DNA of 64,000 nt, taken from positions 62,001 through 126,000 of the forward strand of contig NZ_JARXVE010000002.1 in NCBI RefSeq assembly GCF_029893345.1, read 5' to 3'. The stretch comes from Mycolicibacterium frederiksbergense. GTDB taxonomy: Bacteria; Actinomycetota; Actinomycetes; Mycobacteriales; Mycobacteriaceae. Position 1 is the stretch's first letter, and the number at the start of each line of letters is the position of its first letter. The notes below the pieces were generated by a model. That model made no database searches, had not been told where the DNA came from, and saw nothing but the letters and a program-made list of their open reading frames with translations. Both the position numbers and the translations under genes were made by a program. Shown in pieces: positions 1-8,229 of this stretch.

Positions 1-1
1 G

Positions 2-1249
2 GCCCTGATGTCGTCCAACCGCCCCGAGTTCGTCGTGGCGTTGCGGGCAATCTGGGGCCTGGGCGCGGCGGCCGTGCTGATCAGCCCGGCCTGGAAGGCT
101 GCCGAGGTCGCCCACGCAGTTGCCCTCACTGCGCCCACGCACGCGGTCGGGGACCACGAGGTGCTGGCAGCGCAGATGCCGATGCTGCACCTCGATGAAC
201 CGATCACGCCGGGCCGTCGGGAACTCGGCCCGCCCGATCCGGATGCCGACGCCTTGTTCGTCTTCAGCTCCGGGACCACGGGTCTGCCCAAGGCGGTTCG
301 GCACACTCACCGCGGATTCGCCGCGGCCATCGGTCACTGGCGCGACGCGCTCGGGTTCACTCGCGCCGACCGCATGCAGATCATGACGCCGCCGTCGCAC
401 ATCCTGGGTTTGCTCAATATCGCCATGGTGCTCGACACCGGTGCCTGGATGCGGCTGCACCGGCGCTTTGATGTCGAGACGATGCTGCGGCACATCGAAT
501 CCGACCGGATCACGATCGAAATGGCCGTGGCGCCAATCGCATTGGCGCTGTCGGCGCATCCCGATCTGGAGCGCTACGATCTGTCCTCGCTGCGCTATGT
601 GATGTGGTGCGCCACCCCGGTCACCCGCAGTGTCGCCGAGGCCGTCACGGACCGCGCCGGTGTGCGGTGGCTGACCGCGTACGGCACCACCGAACTTCCG
701 GTGATCGCCTGCAATCCGCTGGAGGACACCCGCATCGAGACTGTCGGCACCCCGGTGGGCGGGGTCGAGGTGCGCATCGGTGACGACGGGGAGATCCTGG
801 TGCGCTCGGACTCGGTGATGGCCGGATACCTGCCGAACGAGGCCACCGGCGGCGCGCTCCGCGACGGCTGGTATCGCACCGGTGACGTCGGCTACCTCGA
901 TGGCGACGGCTATCTGCACATCACCGACCGGTCCAAGGAGATGGTCAAGGTCCGGGGATTCCAGGTGGCGCCGGCCGAGATCGAGGCGGTGCTGCACGGG
1001 CATCCGGCGGTAGCCGACTGCGCGGTGTACGGCGTGGCCGATGCGGCCGACGGGGAGGCCGTGGTGGCCGCCGTGACGACTAGTTCCGCGGTGTCGGCCG
1101 AGGAGCTCATGGACCTGGTCGGTGATCGGCTGGCCTCGTACAAGCGGCCCAGCCGCGTGGAGTTCGTAACCGAGATACCCCGGTTACCTTCCGGAAAGGT
1201 ATTGCGACGAGTGCTGAAGGAGCGGCATGGACGTTCGTCTGACGGCTGA
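2..1249 (+). CDS. acyl-CoA ligase / AMP-binding protein (5' end outside window)
   Basis: Class I adenylate-forming ligase that would activate a carboxylic acid to its CoA thioester. Counting from the ATG at 8, the fragment shows the phosphate-binding loop SSGTTGLPKAV at residues 87-97, a YGTTE motif, the YRTGD motif of the nucleotide pocket, and the C-terminal catalytic lysine in PSGKVLRR at about residue 397. The reading frame is open through the first bases of the window, and roughly 90 residues of a normal 500-residue ligase are missing, so the true start lies upstream and the ATG at 8 is internal. Its end overlaps the next gene by 23 nt, which points to one operon with the two acyl-CoA dehydrogenases and the crotonase. 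Substrate unknown. Confidence 0.93.
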   Translation, partial: ALMSSNRPEFVVALRAIWGLGAAAVLISPAWKAAEVAHAVALTAPTHAVGDHEVLAAQMPMLHLDEPITPGRRELGPPDPDADALFVFSSGTTGLPKAVRHTHRGFAAAIGHWRDALGFTRADRMQIMTPPSHILGLLNIAMVLDTGAWMRLHRRFDVETMLRHIESDRITIEMAVAPIALALSAHPDLERYDLSSLRYVMWCATPVTRSVAEAVTDRAGVRWLTAYGTTELPVIACNPLEDTRIETVGTPVGGVEVRIGDDGEILVRSDSVMAGYLPNEATGGALRDGWYRTGDVGYLDGDGYLHITDRSKEMVKVRGFQVAPAEIEAVLHGHPAVADCAVYGVADAADGEAVVAAVTTSSAVSAEELMDLVGDRLASYKRPSRVEFVTEIPRLPSGKVLRRVLKERHGRSSDG

Positions 1250-2048
1250 ACAGCAGCAGCTGCGAGAGGCCGCAGCGAAACTGGCCGACGATCTCGGGCC
1301 GGGTTCGGTCCAGGAATTGTCGGATGAAAGCCGGATCACCCGGTTGGAGAGCACGGTCGCCGCAACCGAGTGGCGCACCCTGCGCTCCGACGGTGCCACC
1401 GGCGTTGAGGTGGCGATCATCGCCGAGGAGTTCGGACGCGGTCTGGTCGACGTGCCCTTCCTCGGGCCGGTACTCGCCGACGATCTGGCGCGCCGGCTCG
1501 GTCGTGCCGTGCAGGTCGGCACCGAGGAAGCCGCCACCGCCGGTGTGGATCTGACTCGCAGCACGGTGGGCGTGGTCGAATCACCGGCAGAACTCGGTGA
1601 GCTGTCGAGCGGGGAGGCGCTGCGCTGGCAGGCTCTGGCGCTGGCGGCCACGAGCGCGGATCTCGTCGGTGCCGCCCGGGGCGCACATGCGCTGGCTGTT
1701 GACTACGCGAAAGTCCGTGAGCAGTACGGCTCGTCGATCGGTTCGTATCAGGCCGTCGCGCACCTGCTCGCCGAGGGGCTGGCCCTGATCGAGGGTTCGA
1801 TCAGCGTGCTGCGGCACGCGGCGTGGGCCGTTGACGAACTCGATCCGGCCGAGGCCGTTCGCGCCGGGCAGATCGCCAAGATCTATTGCGCCCGCGCCGC
1901 ACGCACTGTGTGCGAGACCGCGATCCAGGTGCACGGCGGCATCGGAAACACCTGGGAATGCCTGGCGCATGTGTATCTGCGTCGCGTCCTGACCTCAACC
2001 GAGTTGTGGCCCGTTGGACTGGAGGACATCGATCTTGGACTTTCGTGA
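1227..2048 (+). CDS. acyl-CoA dehydrogenase, short subunit
   Basis: A 273-residue acyl-CoA dehydrogenase-fold protein, clearly shorter than the usual 380-400 residues. It keeps the C-terminal signature QVHGGIGNTWE (about residues 232-242) that packs on FAD. The central beta domain is reduced. ATG at 1227 has an AGGAG ribosome site just upstream and lies inside the end of the ligase gene. The next gene, a full-length acyl-CoA dehydrogenase, starts inside this one. A short plus a long dehydrogenase co-translated is the arrangement of the mycobacterial heteromeric (alpha2beta2) enzymes known from steroid side-chain beta-oxidation, so the two are probably one enzyme. That pairing is inferred. Confidence 0.9.
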   Translation: MDVRLTAEQQQLREAAAKLADDLGPGSVQELSDESRITRLESTVAATEWRTLRSDGATGVEVAIIAEEFGRGLVDVPFLGPVLADDLARRLGRAVQVGTEEAATAGVDLTRSTVGVVESPAELGELSSGEALRWQALALAATSADLVGAARGAHALAVDYAKVREQYGSSIGSYQAVAHLLAEGLALIEGSISVLRHAAWAVDELDPAEAVRAGQIAKIYCARAARTVCETAIQVHGGIGNTWECLAHVYLRRVLTSTELWPVGLEDIDLGLS

Positions 2049-3126
2049 TTCACCCGAGGAAGCTGCCTTCCGGGACCGGTTGCGGGCCTGGCTGGCGGAC
2101 AACGCCGCGTCCTTCAAGGCCTCCGGCGACGATTACTGGGCCAGGATGGGCGAGTGGCACCAGGCGCTTTATGCCGCAGGGTTTTTCGGCACCTCGTGGC
2201 CCGTGGAGTTCGGTGGCCAGGACCTGGCGCCGGTGTACGACGTCATTGTCGACGAGGAGCTGGCCCGGGCCGGCGCCCCGCCGCGGCCCAGCCTGGGTTA
2301 CCTGGTCGTCGGCCTGGGCCATCACGGCAGCAAGGAACTGCAACAACGGTTCCTGCCCGGGATGATCAACGGCACCGAGCGCTGGTGCCAGGGCTTTTCC
2401 GAACCCGGCGCCGGTTCTGACCTGGCCTCATTGACCACCACGGCGACCCGGGACGGCGACAACTACATCATCCACGGACACAAGATCTGGACCAGCTACT
2501 CCGATGTGGCGGACTGGTGCCTGGTGCTGGCCCGCACCGATAAGAATGTGGCACGACACAAGGGCATTTCGGCGTTCATCGTGTCGATGCACCAGGACAC
2601 CATCGAGCAGCGGCCGCTGCAGATGATCAACGGTGTCACCACGGAGTTCGGTCAGGTGGCCTTCGACGGCGCGGTGGTGCCGGCCGCGCAGATGGTCGGT
2701 GAGCCGGGTGAGGGTTGGCGGTTGGCGATGACGGTGGTCAGTCACGAACGCGAACCCTCGACGCTGGGCTACTCGGCCCGGTACGGAAAGCTGGTGCGCG
2801 AGATGGCGTCTCGCATCGGCGATGGCAAAACGCCGGAGGATCTGGCCTGGGCTGGAGTGCAGGCCGAGATGCTGCGGTTGCACGTGCGTCGGCGGCTGTC
2901 CGAACAGCTCGACGGCATCAACCACGGACCGCAGGGTTCGCTGGACAAGCTACTGATGACCTGGGTCGAGCAGTCGGTCGGGCATGCCGCGCTCGCGGTG
3001 ACCGGAACCAAGGATCCCGAGTTGCTCAGCGCCTATCTGTACAGCCGGGCGCAGAGCGTCATGGGCGGTACGTCGCAGATCCAGAAGAACATCATCGCGT
3101 CACGAATCCTCGGGCTTGGGGTGTGA
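2035..3126 (+). CDS. acyl-CoA dehydrogenase, long subunit
   Basis: FAD-dependent alpha,beta-dehydrogenation of an acyl-CoA. The N-terminal helical domain is followed by the FAD/substrate motif CQGFSEPGAGSDLAS (about residues 120-134), then KIWTSYSD. The C-terminal end is YSRAQSVMGGTSQIQKN, typical of the family. An in-frame TTG lies at 2014, but the TTG at 2035 is preferred: GGAGGA sits at 2021-2026 at correct spacing, and the protein then begins MDFRDSPEE as in relatives. The gene overlaps the 3' end of the short-subunit gene by 14 nt, consistent with translational coupling and a heteromeric enzyme. About 363 residues. Confidence 0.92.
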   Translation: MDFRDSPEEAAFRDRLRAWLADNAASFKASGDDYWARMGEWHQALYAAGFFGTSWPVEFGGQDLAPVYDVIVDEELARAGAPPRPSLGYLVVGLGHHGSKELQQRFLPGMINGTERWCQGFSEPGAGSDLASLTTTATRDGDNYIIHGHKIWTSYSDVADWCLVLARTDKNVARHKGISAFIVSMHQDTIEQRPLQMINGVTTEFGQVAFDGAVVPAAQMVGEPGEGWRLAMTVVSHEREPSTLGYSARYGKLVREMASRIGDGKTPEDLAWAGVQAEMLRLHVRRRLSEQLDGINHGPQGSLDKLLMTWVEQSVGHAALAVTGTKDPELLSAYLYSRAQSVMGGTSQIQKNIIASRILGLGV

Positions 3127-3159
3127 TGAGCGCTCGCGCGAAGAACAGAGGATACTGAA

Positions 3160-3924
3160 ATGTACGGAATGCCAGACGAAATCGACGTGCAGGCCGACGG
3201 TGCGCTGCGCATCATCACGCTGAACCGGCCAGATGAACTCAATGCGGTCAACGACAATCTGCATGTCGGGCTCGCCCGGTTGTGGGCAGCGCTCAACGAG
3301 GACGCCGACGCACGCGCAGCGGTGATCACCGGTGCGGGCCGGGCATTCTCGGCCGGTGGCGACTTCAACTACCTCGACGAGCTGCGACGCGACGAAGCCT
3401 TGCGGCAGAAGACGATCAAGCACGGACGTGATCTGGTCATCGGCATGGTGCGCTGCCGGATCCCGGTTATCGCCGCGGTCAACGGCCCGGCGGTGGGGCT
3501 CGGCTGTAGTTTGGCCGCGCTGTCCGATGTGGTCTACATGGCCGAGACCGCGCACTTCGCCGACCCGCATGTGCAGATCGGCCTGGTGGCCGCCGACGGT
3601 GGTCCATTGGTGTGGGGTTCGCAGATAAGCCTGTTGCAGGCCAAGGAGTTCGCCCTGACCGGGGTGCGGATCAAGGCTCAGCGGGCAGTGGAACTCGGGT
3701 TGGCCAACCATGTGGTTGCCGATCCGCTCAGCGAGGCGATCGCGTGCGCCAAGAAGCTCATTGATCTCCCCCAACAGGCGGTCGAGGCCACCAAGCGATT
3801 GATGAACATTCAGCTGGAGCAGCAGGTGATGGCGTCGCTGGACTACGCCAATCTCGCCGAGTACGTGTCGTTCGGCACCGCCGATTTCAATCGGATCGTG
3901 GACGGACTGGTCGCCAAGGACTGA
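3160..3924 (+). CDS. enoyl-CoA hydratase/isomerase family (crotonase fold)
   Basis: Crotonase-fold protein of 254 residues, last gene of the ligase-dehydrogenase operon. The oxyanion-hole segments are present: RAFSAGGDF (residues 61-69) and NGPAVGLGCS (108-117). The two glutamates that act as acid/base in classical enoyl-CoA hydratase are not there: the GGGCE position reads GLGCS and the QPE position reads DPH (about residue 136-137). So it is a crotonase by fold, but hydration by the standard mechanism is doubtful. Start ATG 3160 follows AGAGG. A long inverted repeat just downstream closes the operon. Confidence 0.88.
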   Translation: MYGMPDEIDVQADGALRIITLNRPDELNAVNDNLHVGLARLWAALNEDADARAAVITGAGRAFSAGGDFNYLDELRRDEALRQKTIKHGRDLVIGMVRCRIPVIAAVNGPAVGLGCSLAALSDVVYMAETAHFADPHVQIGLVAADGGPLVWGSQISLLQAKEFALTGVRIKAQRAVELGLANHVVADPLSEAIACAKKLIDLPQQAVEATKRLMNIQLEQQVMASLDYANLAEYVSFGTADFNRIVDGLVAKD

Positions 3925-3932
3925 CTATTGCA

Positions 3933-3996
3933 CCGCGAGCGACCGCAAAGGTACGCAATTTACGGCGTGTTGGCGTACAGACACGGTCGCTCGCGG
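3933..3996. terminator. long intergenic hairpin, probable bidirectional terminator
   Basis: CCGCGAGCGACCG (3933-3945) is the perfect reverse complement of CGGTCGCTCGCGG (3984-3996). Inside the loop GTACGC (3951-3956) can pair with GCGTAC (3973-3978). It sits between convergent genes (crotonase + and SDR -). No T-run follows, as usual in mycobacteria. A 13-bp direct repeat, GCTCGCGGGGCAG, follows at 3989-4001 and 4009-4021. Confidence 0.7.
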
Positions 3997-4025
3997 GGCA
4001 GAAGGTTAGCTCGCGGGGCAGGGGG

Positions 4026-4766
4026 CTAAAGGGCAATGGCTTCGGAGCGCTGGACGGTGCCGGTGACGCCGCTGGCATCCTGGCCGGCCAGCAGCACGGC
4101 CGCGCGTCCCATCGCCTCGGGCGGTTCGATCATCTCCGGCGGAATCTGCAGTCCGTTGCCGCCGGCCTGCCAGCCTTCGGTGAGCACCACCCGTGACGGG
4201 CTCAGGCAGTTGACCGCAATGTTGTCCGAACGCAGATCGGCCGCCAGCCCGAGGTAAAGCCGTTCGGCGGCCGCCTTGGACACCCAGTAGGCGTTGGCGC
4301 CATGTTCGATCATGTCGACACCCGTGGTGGTGATCGCGATGAGTGACCCGCCGCCGCGCTTGCGCACCTCGGGGATGACGGCCTTGGTCACCAGGAACAC
4401 CCCGGTGAGGTTGACGTCGAGACACAGTTGCCAGCGTTTGAGCGGGGTCGTCTCTACCGGGCCGAGCCACAGCACACCGGCGTTGGCCACCAGGATGTCG
4501 ATGCCGCCGAATTCCGACACCGTCGCCGCGACGGCCTGGTTCACCGATGCCTCGTCGGTGACATCGCAGGCCACCGGCAGCGCGCGTCCTCCCGCGGCGT
4601 TGATGTCCGCGGCCACCGACCCGATGGTGCCGGGCAGTTTGCCCTGTTCCTCGGAGCGGGCGGCCACGGCCACCGCGGCACCCTCGGCGGCCAGTGCCCG
4701 AGCGATCGTTGCGCCGATGCCGCGGCTGGCGCCGGCGACGAAGGCGACTTTTCCGGTGAGTGTCAT
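4026..4766 (-). CDS. short-chain dehydrogenase/reductase
   Basis: Classical SDR, 246 residues, NAD(P)-dependent oxidoreductase of unknown substrate. Cofactor loop AGASRGIG near residues 11-18, NAG motif, and the active-site YWVSK. The residue normally occupied by the catalytic serine falls in ITTTG, so threonine appears to replace it; this may still work or may alter activity. The protein ends QRSEAIAL rather than the common GG-containing tail. It lies 9 nt after the SDR at 4776-5540 on the same strand and is probably co-transcribed from the promoter at 5541-5619. Confidence 0.9.
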   Translation of the reverse strand: MTLTGKVAFVAGASRGIGATIARALAAEGAAVAVAARSEEQGKLPGTIGSVAADINAAGGRALPVACDVTDEASVNQAVAATVSEFGGIDILVANAGVLWLGPVETTPLKRWQLCLDVNLTGVFLVTKAVIPEVRKRGGGSLIAITTTGVDMIEHGANAYWVSKAAAERLYLGLAADLRSDNIAVNCLSPSRVVLTEGWQAGGNGLQIPPEMIEPPEAMGRAAVLLAGQDASGVTGTVQRSEAIAL

Positions 4767-4775
4767 CGAGTCAGA

Positions 4776-5540
4776 TCACTTGGGCGGGAAGCGTAGGGCC
4801 CCATCCAGGCGGATGATTTCGCCGTTGAGATAGTCGTTCTCGATGATGCTCTGGGCCAGTCGGGCGTACTCGGGCGAGCGGCCCATGCGCTTGGGGAACG
4901 GCACTTGCGGGCCCCAGTATTGCTCCAGCTGGTCGGCCGCCTTGCCGTAGGCCGGGGTGTTGATGGTGCCGGGGGCGATGGTGACCACCCGGATGCCCAG
5001 CGGCGAGAGGTCGCGCGCGGCCACCAGGGTCATGCCGAGAACGCCACCCTTGGCGGCCGAGTAGGGCAGCTGGCCGATTTGGCCCTCGTACCCGGCGATC
5101 GAAGCGGTGGTGATGATGACGCCGCGGGCGCCTTCTTCCAGCGGCTCGGTCTTGGCGATCGCCGCGGCCGACAGTCGCATCACGTTGAATACCGCGGTGA
5201 GGTAGAACTCGATGGTCGTCTTGAATCCGTCGAGGGGAAGCGGTGATCCGTCCTTGCCCACCAGCCGGCCGCCGCTGGCCGGACCGCCGTGGGTGTCCAC
5301 CGAAATGCGAAGTGGACCAAGAGCTTCGGCCTCGGCGATGGCCGCGAGCACCGACTCCTCGGAGGTGGCGTCGGTGCGTACGTAGCGCACGCCCAGCTCC
5401 TTCTCCAGCTCGGCGCCCTTCTCATCGGCCAGGTCCGCGACAACTACCTTGGCGCCTGCGTCATGCAGGCGGCGGACCGTTGCCTCGCCCAGGCCACCCG
5501 CACCGCCGACAACGATCGCGGAGCTACCGGCGATTTGCAT
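4776..5540 (-). CDS. SDR, 3-hydroxyacyl-CoA dehydrogenase type II-like
   Basis: 254-residue SDR resembling the HSD10/3-hydroxyacyl-CoA dehydrogenase type II group: GGAGGLG cofactor loop, GGPASGG segment, long alpha-helical insert, TTASIAGYEGQIGQLPYSAAK-type active site (Ser...Tyr-x3-Lys) and the tail IRLDGALRFPPK. The likely reaction is oxidation of a 3-hydroxyacyl-CoA or hydroxysteroid, inferred from family. The ATG at 5540 is chosen because AGAAGGGG precedes it; an in-frame extension to 5588 would run through the operator at 5578-5592. First gene of a two-SDR operon, divergent from the MeaB gene. Confidence 0.9.
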   Translation of the reverse strand: MQIAGSSAIVVGGAGGLGEATVRRLHDAGAKVVVADLADEKGAELEKELGVRYVRTDATSEESVLAAIAEAEALGPLRISVDTHGGPASGGRLVGKDGSPLPLDGFKTTIEFYLTAVFNVMRLSAAAIAKTEPLEEGARGVIITTASIAGYEGQIGQLPYSAAKGGVLGMTLVAARDLSPLGIRVVTIAPGTINTPAYGKAADQLEQYWGPQVPFPKRMGRSPEYARLAQSIIENDYLNGEIIRLDGALRFPPK

Positions 5541-5577
5541 AGGGTTCCCCTTCTTGCAACTGACACTCTCGGACTGT

Positions 5578-5592
5578 GAGAATAGCATTCTC
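5578..5592. promoter_or_regulatory. GAGAA-N5-TTCTC palindrome (site 1)
   Basis: GAGAATAGCATTCTC, a perfect 5+5 inverted repeat, lies in the divergent promoter region between the SDR operon (start 5540, minus) and the mini-ORF/MeaB gene (start 5620, plus). It is one of seven close copies in the window and is probably a repressor operator. TAGCAT inside it (5583-5588) fits a mycobacterial -10 hexamer TANNNT. Confidence 0.65.
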
Positions 5593-5619
5593 TTGCCGGG
5601 TGAACCAGGGAGAAGGTCA

Positions 5620-5658
5620 ATGCCTGAAGCCGTGATCGTGTCCGCGGCGGCGCCATGA
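5620..5658 (+). other. 12-codon mini-ORF resembling a thiolase N-terminus
   Basis: ATG 5620 follows a strong AGGGAGAAGG ribosome site and encodes MPEAVIVSAAAP, then TGA at 5656-5658. MPEAVIVSA is how many acetyl-CoA acetyltransferases begin, where an R-T/S-P-IG segment normally follows. Here the frame ends at once. The TGA overlaps the MeaB start codon as ATGA, so the mini-ORF could act as a translated leader. It is either a deletion remnant of a thiolase or a chance match in a leader peptide. Confidence 0.45.
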
Positions 5659-6563
5659 GGCGCGGCTCCGTAGTGTCATCGGTGATGGCCGGCCCAAGCA
5701 ACATCGAGGAGCTCATCACCGCTGCGCGCGGCGGATCGCAGCGCGCCGTCGGGCGGTTGTTGAGCCTGGTCGAAAGCGACCGTCGCGACGAGGTGCTGGC
5801 GGTGCTGCCCCCGGCCTCGCCGCGCGTCATCGGGATCACCGGACCACCCGGCGCCGGAAAGTCCACCACGGTGGGTGTGCTCGTCGGTGCGTACCGGGAA
5901 CGTGGTCTGCGGGTGGCAGTGCTCGCGGTCGATCCGTCCTCGCCGTACAGCGGCGGCGCACTGCTCGGTGACCGGATCCGGATGGCCGCTCACATCAACG
6001 ATCCCGATGTGCTGATCCGGTCGGTGGCCACCCGCGGGCATCTGGGTGGGCTGGCCGCCGCGGTGCCCGCGGCGATCCGGCTGCTGGCCGCCCTGTCCTA
6101 CGACCTGATCGTGTTGGAGTCCGTGGGCGTGGGGCAGTCTGAGATCGAGATCGCCGCGATCGCCGATCCGACGGTGGTGATCCTCAATCCCGGCGCCGGT
6201 GACGCGGTGCAGGCCGCCAAGGCCGGCCTGCTGGAGGTCGCCGATCTGGTGGTGGTGAACAAGGCCGACCGTGAGGGTGCCGATCAGACCGCCCGCGACC
6301 TGCGCGCCGAGGCCGGCGTGCCGGTGCTCAAACTCGTTGCGGCACAGGGGGAGGGGCTGGCCGAGCTGGTGGCGGCCATCGATGCCCATCACCGGGCCGA
6401 CACCGCGCAGCGGCGCGCCGCGCGGGCCCGCACCCAGATCCTGTCGTTGGCCCAGACATTGCTGCGTCAGCACGCCGAACTGGACCGGCTGGCCGCCGCG
6501 GTGGCCGAGGGTGAGAGCGACGCCTACACCGCGGCCGAGCAGTTGTTCATCAACCGGCAATAG
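5655..6563 (+). CDS. meaB: MeaB/ArgK-type G3E GTPase
   Basis: 302-residue P-loop GTPase of the MeaB/ArgK group, which in known cases protects or loads B12-dependent acyl-CoA mutases. Walker A GPPGAGKST at residues 63-71, AVDPSS switch segment, ESVGVGQSE and the NKAD base-specificity motif. Compared with canonical MeaB (about 320-335 residues) it is short, and ETVGVGQ reads ESVGVGQ. No methylmalonyl-CoA-type mutase is in the window, so its partner is elsewhere or it serves a different enzyme. ATG 5655 overlaps the mini-ORF stop; an alternative ATG lies at 5685. Promoter region holds palindrome site 1. Ends 9 nt from the convergent flavoprotein gene. Confidence 0.85.
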   Translation: MRRGSVVSSVMAGPSNIEELITAARGGSQRAVGRLLSLVESDRRDEVLAVLPPASPRVIGITGPPGAGKSTTVGVLVGAYRERGLRVAVLAVDPSSPYSGGALLGDRIRMAAHINDPDVLIRSVATRGHLGGLAAAVPAAIRLLAALSYDLIVLESVGVGQSEIEIAAIADPTVVILNPGAGDAVQAAKAGLLEVADLVVVNKADREGADQTARDLRAEAGVPVLKLVAAQGEGLAELVAAIDAHHRADTAQRRAARARTQILSLAQTLLRQHAELDRLAAAVAEGESDAYTAAEQLFINRQ

Positions 6564-6572
6564 CCGAGGGCG

Positions 6573-8222
6573 TCAGGACACCGATTTGCCGGTGGCGGCG
6601 GTGAATCCGCTGCGGTAACCGAACACCAGCGCGGGGCCGAGCGTGCCACCGGCCCCGCCATAGGCTTTCCCGGTCACCCCGGCCATGGCGTTGCCCGCAG
6701 CGAACAGGCCGGGGATCGGGCCACCGTTGACGTGCAGGACGCGGCCGTCGCGGTCGGTGCGCGGCCCGCCCTTGGTGCCCATCGCGCCGATCTTGACCGG
6801 CACCGCGTAGAACGGTGCGGTGTCGACAGGTCCCAGCGTCTGGCCGGCCGGGGTGGCCGCCGAATTGTCGCCCCAGTACCCGTCGTAGGCACTGGATCCG
6901 CGGCCGAAATCGGGGTCGATCTCGGCCACGACGTTGTCGTTCCAGCGTTGCAGGGTCTCGGCCAGACCATCCGGGTCGATACCGGTCTTGGCGCCGAGTT
7001 CGGCGAGGTCGGCCGATTCGCAGAACCAGTCCGGCACCGGGTCGCCCGGATTGACGCCGAGGAATCCGTAGCGCTGCAGGTGCACCGAGTCGAACACGAT
7101 CCAGGCGGGATCGTTGGCGTAACCGATCTTGGGATCCAGGTACTGGAATGCGCCGGCCATCGAGTTGTATTCACCGGCCTCGTTGAGGAAGCGCTTGCCG
7201 GCCCGGTTGACGATGACGCTGCGGGGCCGGGTGCGTTCCAGCCGTACGCTGCGGCTGCGCGGATGACCGTCGATGGTGTCACCGGGGAGCTGCACGATCG
7301 GAACCCACCACGCCTCACCCATGTTGGCCAGATCGGCGCCGTGGGCCATGGCCATCCGCAGCCCGTCGCCGGTGTTGTTCGGCGGTGACACCGCGCCGCG
7401 CATGGGGCCGCGCAGATAGGCCTCGACCAGCTTGGCGTCCCATTCGAACCCGCCGGTGGCCAGCACCACCCCGCTGCGCGCGCGCACGTGGATGTCGGCG
7501 CCGTCGACGCTGATGCGCACCCCGGTGATGCCGTCGGCGTCGCCGATCAGCTCCATCGCGCGGGCCTCGGTGGCCAGCCGCACGCCACGGTCGAGCAGGC
7601 CACGCAGCAGGCCGGCGATCAGGGCGGTGCCGGCCACGCACAGGTCGGCGTCGGGATCGTCGTAGACCGCGTGAATCCGGGCGCGGGTTTCCGCGTCGAT
7701 TCCGACGTTGCTGAAATCGGCTGGGAACGAGGTGATCCGGTCTCGCCAGCCACCGAGCTTGGCCTGATCCACCGGGCCGGCACTCAGCGAGCGACCACCT
7801 CCCGGCCGCCCGCCGGGCAGTTCGGGCTTGTAATCGGGAAAGCCCTCGGCGACGGCGAAGCGCAGATCGCTGTGTTCCTCGACGAAATCGAGCATCGCCG
7901 GGCCGGTCCGCACGAAGGTGTCCACCAGGTCGGCGTCCATGTAGCCCAGCGATTGGGCCTGTAGATAGTCCACCGCGTCGGAGACCGGCAGCGGCCCGTC
8001 GGTGCTGCGGTCATGGGCCGGGATCCACACGATGCCGCCGGAGACCGCCGTCGTGCCGCCGACCGTGGGCGCCTTCTCGTAGACCGCGACCGCCGCGCCG
8101 TTGACCGCGGCGGTGAGCGCGGCGGTCAGCCCGGCGCCCCCGCTGCCCAGTACTACGACGTCGAACTCATCGTCCCAGTGGACTTCGTTGTGCCGGTGAG
8201 ATTCGGTACGGGTCACTGTCAT
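6573..8222 (-). CDS. FAD-dependent dehydrogenase, 3-ketosteroid Delta1-dehydrogenase-like
   Basis: 549-residue flavoprotein of the fumarate reductase/KstD superfamily. N-terminal dinucleotide fold GSGGAGLTAAL, then GGTTAVSGGIVWIP, and C-terminal AYGGAGGTLGPAL, which supplies the Tyr and Gly (Tyr-x3-Gly) that in KstD stabilise the 3-keto group. Predicted to dehydrogenate a cyclic ketone next to the carbonyl; the true substrate is unknown. ATG 8222 is used (GAGAAGGGA in front) rather than the longer frame to 8276 that would overlap the IclR gene. Lies 7 nt behind the IclR gene, so the two form an operon. Convergent with meaB. Confidence 0.88.
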   Translation of the reverse strand: MTVTRTESHRHNEVHWDDEFDVVVLGSGGAGLTAALTAAVNGAAVAVYEKAPTVGGTTAVSGGIVWIPAHDRSTDGPLPVSDAVDYLQAQSLGYMDADLVDTFVRTGPAMLDFVEEHSDLRFAVAEGFPDYKPELPGGRPGGGRSLSAGPVDQAKLGGWRDRITSFPADFSNVGIDAETRARIHAVYDDPDADLCVAGTALIAGLLRGLLDRGVRLATEARAMELIGDADGITGVRISVDGADIHVRARSGVVLATGGFEWDAKLVEAYLRGPMRGAVSPPNNTGDGLRMAMAHGADLANMGEAWWVPIVQLPGDTIDGHPRSRSVRLERTRPRSVIVNRAGKRFLNEAGEYNSMAGAFQYLDPKIGYANDPAWIVFDSVHLQRYGFLGVNPGDPVPDWFCESADLAELGAKTGIDPDGLAETLQRWNDNVVAEIDPDFGRGSSAYDGYWGDNSAATPAGQTLGPVDTAPFYAVPVKIGAMGTKGGPRTDRDGRVLHVNGGPIPGLFAAGNAMAGVTGKAYGGAGGTLGPALVFGYRSGFTAATGKSVS

Positions 8223-8229
8223 TCCCTTC

